This document shows, piece after piece, positions 13,769-16,395 of a stretch of DNA of 16,395 nt. The notes beneath the pieces were generated by a model. That model searched no databases, was not told where the DNA came from, and was given only the letters and a program-made list of their open reading frames with translations. Position numbers and translations under genes: made by a program. Origin of the DNA: an uncultured Oscillospiraceae bacterium (GTDB taxonomy: Bacteria > Bacillota > Clostridia > Oscillospirales > Acutalibacteraceae); contig URYP01000042.1 in NCBI GenBank assembly GCA_900552115.1, positions 1-16,395 on the forward strand, written 5' to 3'. Within the stretch, counting starts at the first letter, position 1. The number at the start of each line of letters is the position of its first letter.

Positions 13769-14593
13769 TTACACGCCGGAATAGGCGGAAAAACCACCGT
13801 CTACCGGCACCACAATACCCGTTACAAAGCCCGACGCCTTGTCGTCAGTCAGCCACAGCAGCGTTCCTTCCAGCTCCTCCGCCTCGCCGAAGCGGCCCAT
13901 GGGAGTCGCCCGCAGGATTTTTTCGGTGCGGGGGGTGGGATTGCCGCTGTCATCAAACAGCAGCGCACGGTTCTGGTTGGTGACAAAGAAGCCGGGCGCC
14001 ATGGCGTTGACGCGGATGCCCTCGCCGGCAAAATGCACCGCCAGCCACTGGGTAAAGTTGGACACTGCCGCTTTGGCCGCACTGTAGGCTGGAATTTTAG
14101 TCAAAGGACGGAACGCGTTCATGGAGGACACGTTCAAAATGCAGCAGCCCGCTTCACCCAGCATATCCTTGGCAAACACCTGGGTAGGCAGCAAGGTCCC
14201 CATGAGATTGAGATCAAACACAAAATTGAAACCGCTTTTATCAAGGTTAAAGAACGTGGCGATATCCTGCGCGTCCGCGTCGCCCTCCTCATACACCTCA
14301 TGCGTGGTGGTGCATTTGGGGCTGTTGCCGCCCGCACCGTTAATCAGGATCTGGCATTTACCGAAATCCTTCAGGATCTGCGCATGCACGTCCTCCAGGC
14401 AGGCTTTATCCAGCACATTGGCCTTATAGCCTTTCGCGGTGCCGCCGTCGCGGACAATCTCGTCCGCCGCGGCCTGTGCCGCTTCCCCGTTCAGGTCGAG
14501 CAGCGCAACCTTATGCCCCTGTTTCGCCATCGATTTGGCAAAACCCGAGCAAAGCACGCCGCCCGCGCCGGTAATAACCACTGTTTTTCCCAT
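13769..14593 (-). CDS. uxuB: D-mannonate oxidoreductase (fructuronate reductase), SDR type
   Basis: A 274-aa classical short-chain dehydrogenase. It is assigned as the NAD(H)-linked enzyme interconverting fructuronate and mannonate, the SDR form known from Bacillus (YjmF/UxuB), unrelated to the longer E. coli UxuB. It has the cofactor loop TGAGGVLCSG (8-17), Asp33 at the end of strand 2 favouring NAD, NGAGG (85-89), catalytic Asn129, Ser156/157 in NVSSMNA, and Tyr170/Lys174 in YSAAK. The closing motif is VPVDGGFSAYSG. An insertion around 91-120 (NSPKCTTTHEVYEEG) is typical of this subgroup. The ATG at 14593 has AGAAGGAAA upstream. It lies 41 nt after uxuA and 13 nt before eda, and the assignment rests partly on that context. 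Confidence 0.9.
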   Translation of the reverse strand: MGKTVVITGAGGVLCSGFAKSMAKQGHKVALLDLNGEAAQAAADEIVRDGGTAKGYKANVLDKACLEDVHAQILKDFGKCQILINGAGGNSPKCTTTHEVYEEGDADAQDIATFFNLDKSGFNFVFDLNLMGTLLPTQVFAKDMLGEAGCCILNVSSMNAFRPLTKIPAYSAAKAAVSNFTQWLAVHFAGEGIRVNAMAPGFFVTNQNRALLFDDSGNPTPRTEKILRATPMGRFGEAEELEGTLLWLTDDKASGFVTGIVVPVDGGFSAYSGV

Positions 14594-14634
14594 ACTGTCG
14601 TTTCCTTCTTTCTATGTTAGCTCCCTAATGGACT

Positions 14635-15678
14635 TTATTCCTGATGGGCGCGGTCAACCGCTTCCCATAATCCCGCAATGTAGGTGGCGCCCAGCGCACG
14701 GTCATACAGCCCATAACCGTAGCGGCCGGTTTCGCCCCAGATCATACGGCCGTGGTCGGGCCGCACATAACCGTCGAAGCCGCCCTCATACAGCGCCTTA
14801 ACAATCGCGTACATGTCCAGCGACCCGCAGGAGGTGGGATGCCCCGTTTCCTCAAAATCCTTCGGCCCGGTCCAGCGGATATTCCGCAGATGGACAAAAT
14901 GGATGCGGTCGGCAAATTTTTTCGCCATGGCGGGCAGGTCGTTGCTTTGTCCAGCGCCCAGCGAACCGGTGCAGAAGGTCAGGCCATTGGCCGGACTATC
15001 CACCAGTTTTAAAAACCGCTCCAGGTTTTTTTCACTGGTGATGATGCGGGGCAGGCCGAACAGGCCCCATGGCGGATCGTCGGGATGGATGGCCATTTTG
15101 ACGCCGCTCTCCTCGGCCACCGGGATAACCGCTTCGAGGAACGTCTGCAGGTTCTGCCACAGCCCCTCTTCGTCGATCTCCTTATATTGGTTCAACAGGT
15201 CTTTAAGGCCCTCTTTGGTGTAGCTCTCATCCCAGCCGGGCAGGGACAGCTCACTGGTGAGCGGGTTCATGCCCAGCACCGTGGCGTCGTCGTAAGCCAG
15301 CGAGTTGGAGCCATCCGCGTTCTGGCGGGTCAGTTCGCTGCGCAGCCAGTCGAACACCGGCATGAAATTGTAGCAGATTACCTTGACGCCGGCCTTGCCC
15401 AGCCGCCGCACATTTTCACAGTAATTGGCGATGAGCTGCGGCGCTTTGTCATTACCCAGCTTGATATCCTCAGGCACCGGCACGCTTTCCACCACTTCGA
15501 ATTCCAATCCCGCGGCCTCAGCCTTGGCTTTCAGCTCGGCGATGCTCTCCTCGCTCCAGATGCCGCCGGCCGGCACATCGTACACGGCGGAAACAATCCC
15601 GGTCATGGTCGGGATCTGGCGGATTTTCTCCAGTGTCACGGGGTCGCTGTCCCCATACCAGCGAAAGGTCAGTTTCAT
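14635..15678 (-). CDS. uxuA: D-mannonate dehydratase
   Basis: A 347-aa TIM-barrel dehydratase converting D-mannonate to 2-keto-3-deoxygluconate. The metal ligands of the family are all seen: His198 in AIHPDDPPWGLFG, Cys236 in TFCTGSLG, His263 in VHLRN and Asp308 in RPDHGR. The N-terminus MKLTFRWYGDSD and the ICYNFMPVFDW segment (101-111) are hallmarks. Length matches the shorter Gram-positive form (about 350-360; E. coli is nearer 390). AGGAGG lies 7 nt before the ATG. The gene follows the Gfo/Idh gene by 21 nt and precedes uxuB, so it is clearly co-transcribed. Confidence 0.96.
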   Translation of the reverse strand: MKLTFRWYGDSDPVTLEKIRQIPTMTGIVSAVYDVPAGGIWSEESIAELKAKAEAAGLEFEVVESVPVPEDIKLGNDKAPQLIANYCENVRRLGKAGVKVICYNFMPVFDWLRSELTRQNADGSNSLAYDDATVLGMNPLTSELSLPGWDESYTKEGLKDLLNQYKEIDEEGLWQNLQTFLEAVIPVAEESGVKMAIHPDDPPWGLFGLPRIITSEKNLERFLKLVDSPANGLTFCTGSLGAGQSNDLPAMAKKFADRIHFVHLRNIRWTGPKDFEETGHPTSCGSLDMYAIVKALYEGGFDGYVRPDHGRMIWGETGRYGYGLYDRALGATYIAGLWEAVDRAHQE

Positions 15679-15699
15679 AGATTATCCTCCTGTATTTGA

Positions 15700-16395
15700 T
15701 TACCATTTCACGCTCCAGCGCGCGTTGTACCGCCCCTGTGGAACGGACTCCGCACGCGGGCGGTTTTTAACGGATGAATGGTGAACCTTTTCCTGCAGCA
15801 GGCGGTAATACAGCGCCCCATCAAGGGGCAGGTCCACCGTTTGCCCAGTCCAGCTCGACAGGTATGCCGCGTTGGAAATCATTAAGCTGTTCAGCCCCTC
15901 GACTCCCGGCGCCAGCAGTTCCTCCCCATAAAGGATGGCATTGGTAAAATTCTGTAAAATGCCATTGTGGGCTGTTTCTTTGGCCTGCGGCCGCCAGCTT
16001 TCCACCGCGGTGTCCAGCCGGGGATACCCTTCCCGGGCGGTAAAGCAAATCTCCCGCTCCGGTGCGGAAAGCCGCCAGACGGTCAGCTCCCCATTTTCAA
16101 TCACCAGCTTGCCACGGTCCCCGCTGATTTCCAGCCGATTGGTACCGGGCGCTTCGCCGGTGGTGGTGATAAAGGTGGCCACGGCGCCGTTTTCATACTC
16201 GGCGTAGATGGTAGCGTCGTCCTCCACCTCAATATGATGGTATTTCCCGCAGGTGCAAAAACCCCGCACCCGTTTCGGCATACCAAATATCCACTGCCAC
16301 AGGTCGAGATTATGCGGCGCCTGGTTAAGCAGCACACCGCCGCCCTCTCCCGCCCAGGTCGCCCGCCAGGAGCCGGAATCGTAATAAGCCTGGCT
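15700..16395 (-). CDS. Gfo/Idh/MocA family oxidoreductase, partial (5' end off window)
   Basis: The C-terminal 231 residues of an NAD(P)-dependent oxidoreductase; the frame is open through the right edge, so the Rossmann domain and start are missing. The visible part opens YYDSGSWRATWAGEGGG, then VLLNQAPHNLDLWQWIFGMP, which contains the conserved active-site helix with a His (HNLDL) typical of the family. It continues with the beta-sheet domain (VEDDATIYAEYENGAVATF, NRLEISGDRGKLVIENG) and ends SVKW. The substrate is unknown; relatives act on sugars, inositols and sugar acids. It lies 21 nt before uxuA with no terminator, so it probably handles a uronic acid or uronide feeding the pathway. An in-frame GTG at 16335 is inside the domain and is not a start. 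Confidence 0.9.
   Translation of the reverse strand, partial: SQAYYDSGSWRATWAGEGGGVLLNQAPHNLDLWQWIFGMPKRVRGFCTCGKYHHIEVEDDATIYAEYENGAVATFITTTGEAPGTNRLEISGDRGKLVIENGELTVWRLSAPEREICFTAREGYPRLDTAVESWRPQAKETAHNGILQNFTNAILYGEELLAPGVEGLNSLMISNAAYLSSWTGQTVDLPLDGALYYRLLQEKVHHSSVKNRPRAESVPQGRYNARWSVKW

Noticed and set aside
13511..14620. A 369-codon open frame on the plus strand
   Set aside because: It is antisense to uxuB and the start of eda, both strongly supported by motifs and RBSs; its translation has no recognisable domain.

Overview
The window looks like chromosome from a Bacillota bacterium, most likely a gut-type Clostridia/Oscillospiraceae member. The evidence is GC-rich coding sequence, AGGAGG-type ribosome binding sites, sigma-A-like promoters with extended -10 boxes, the single-chain clostridial form of PurL with a fused glutaminase domain, and the Bacillus/Clostridia SDR form of mannonate oxidoreductase. 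Genus assignment is inference. I see no phage, transposase, CRISPR array, tRNA or rRNA.

Left block (minus strand, 262-9088). purL is transcribed from a promoter near 9209 through a structured leader of about 115 nt. It is followed by lemA, a TPM-domain lipoprotein gene, a small P-loop kinase, a large polytopic GT-C-like membrane protein and a GtrB-type polyprenyl-phosphate glycosyltransferase, ending at a hairpin at 226-258. Gaps are 13-40 nt, or a GTGA overlap, and I see no terminator after purL. The five genes after purL therefore look like a cell-envelope module: LemA/TPM surface proteins plus a lipid-linked sugar donor synthase and its probable membrane transferase. They may be reached by read-through from purL. 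To the left of this block (1-220) is a strong minus-strand promoter and hairpin-rich leader for something beyond the window edge.

Centre (9293-11911). A short minus-strand gene (47 codons, with its own RBS and terminator) is divergent from plus-strand alr (alanine racemase, the D-alanine supply for peptidoglycan). Downstream of alr is a 17-bp perfect inverted repeat, then a plus-strand DUF3298/RsiV-like gene without a visible signal peptide or membrane anchor. A bidirectional terminator at 11877-11911 separates it from the right block.

Right block (minus strand, 11984 to beyond the right edge). This is a hexuronate (glucuronate-branch) catabolic operon read right to left: a partial Gfo/Idh/MocA oxidoreductase, uxuA (mannonate dehydratase), uxuB (fructuronate reductase, SDR type), eda (KDPG aldolase) and kdgK (KDG kinase). 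UxuB reduces fructuronate to mannonate, UxuA dehydrates it to KDG, KdgK phosphorylates it to KDPG, and Eda cleaves it to pyruvate and glyceraldehyde-3-phosphate. The uronate isomerase, transporter and regulator are not in view.

I found no clearly unprecedented multi-gene system. The most interesting items are the purL leader RNA with its sister promoter/leader at the left edge, the unannotated 47-aa gene, the kinase embedded in an envelope glycosylation cluster, and the oxidoreductase at the head of the uxu operon.
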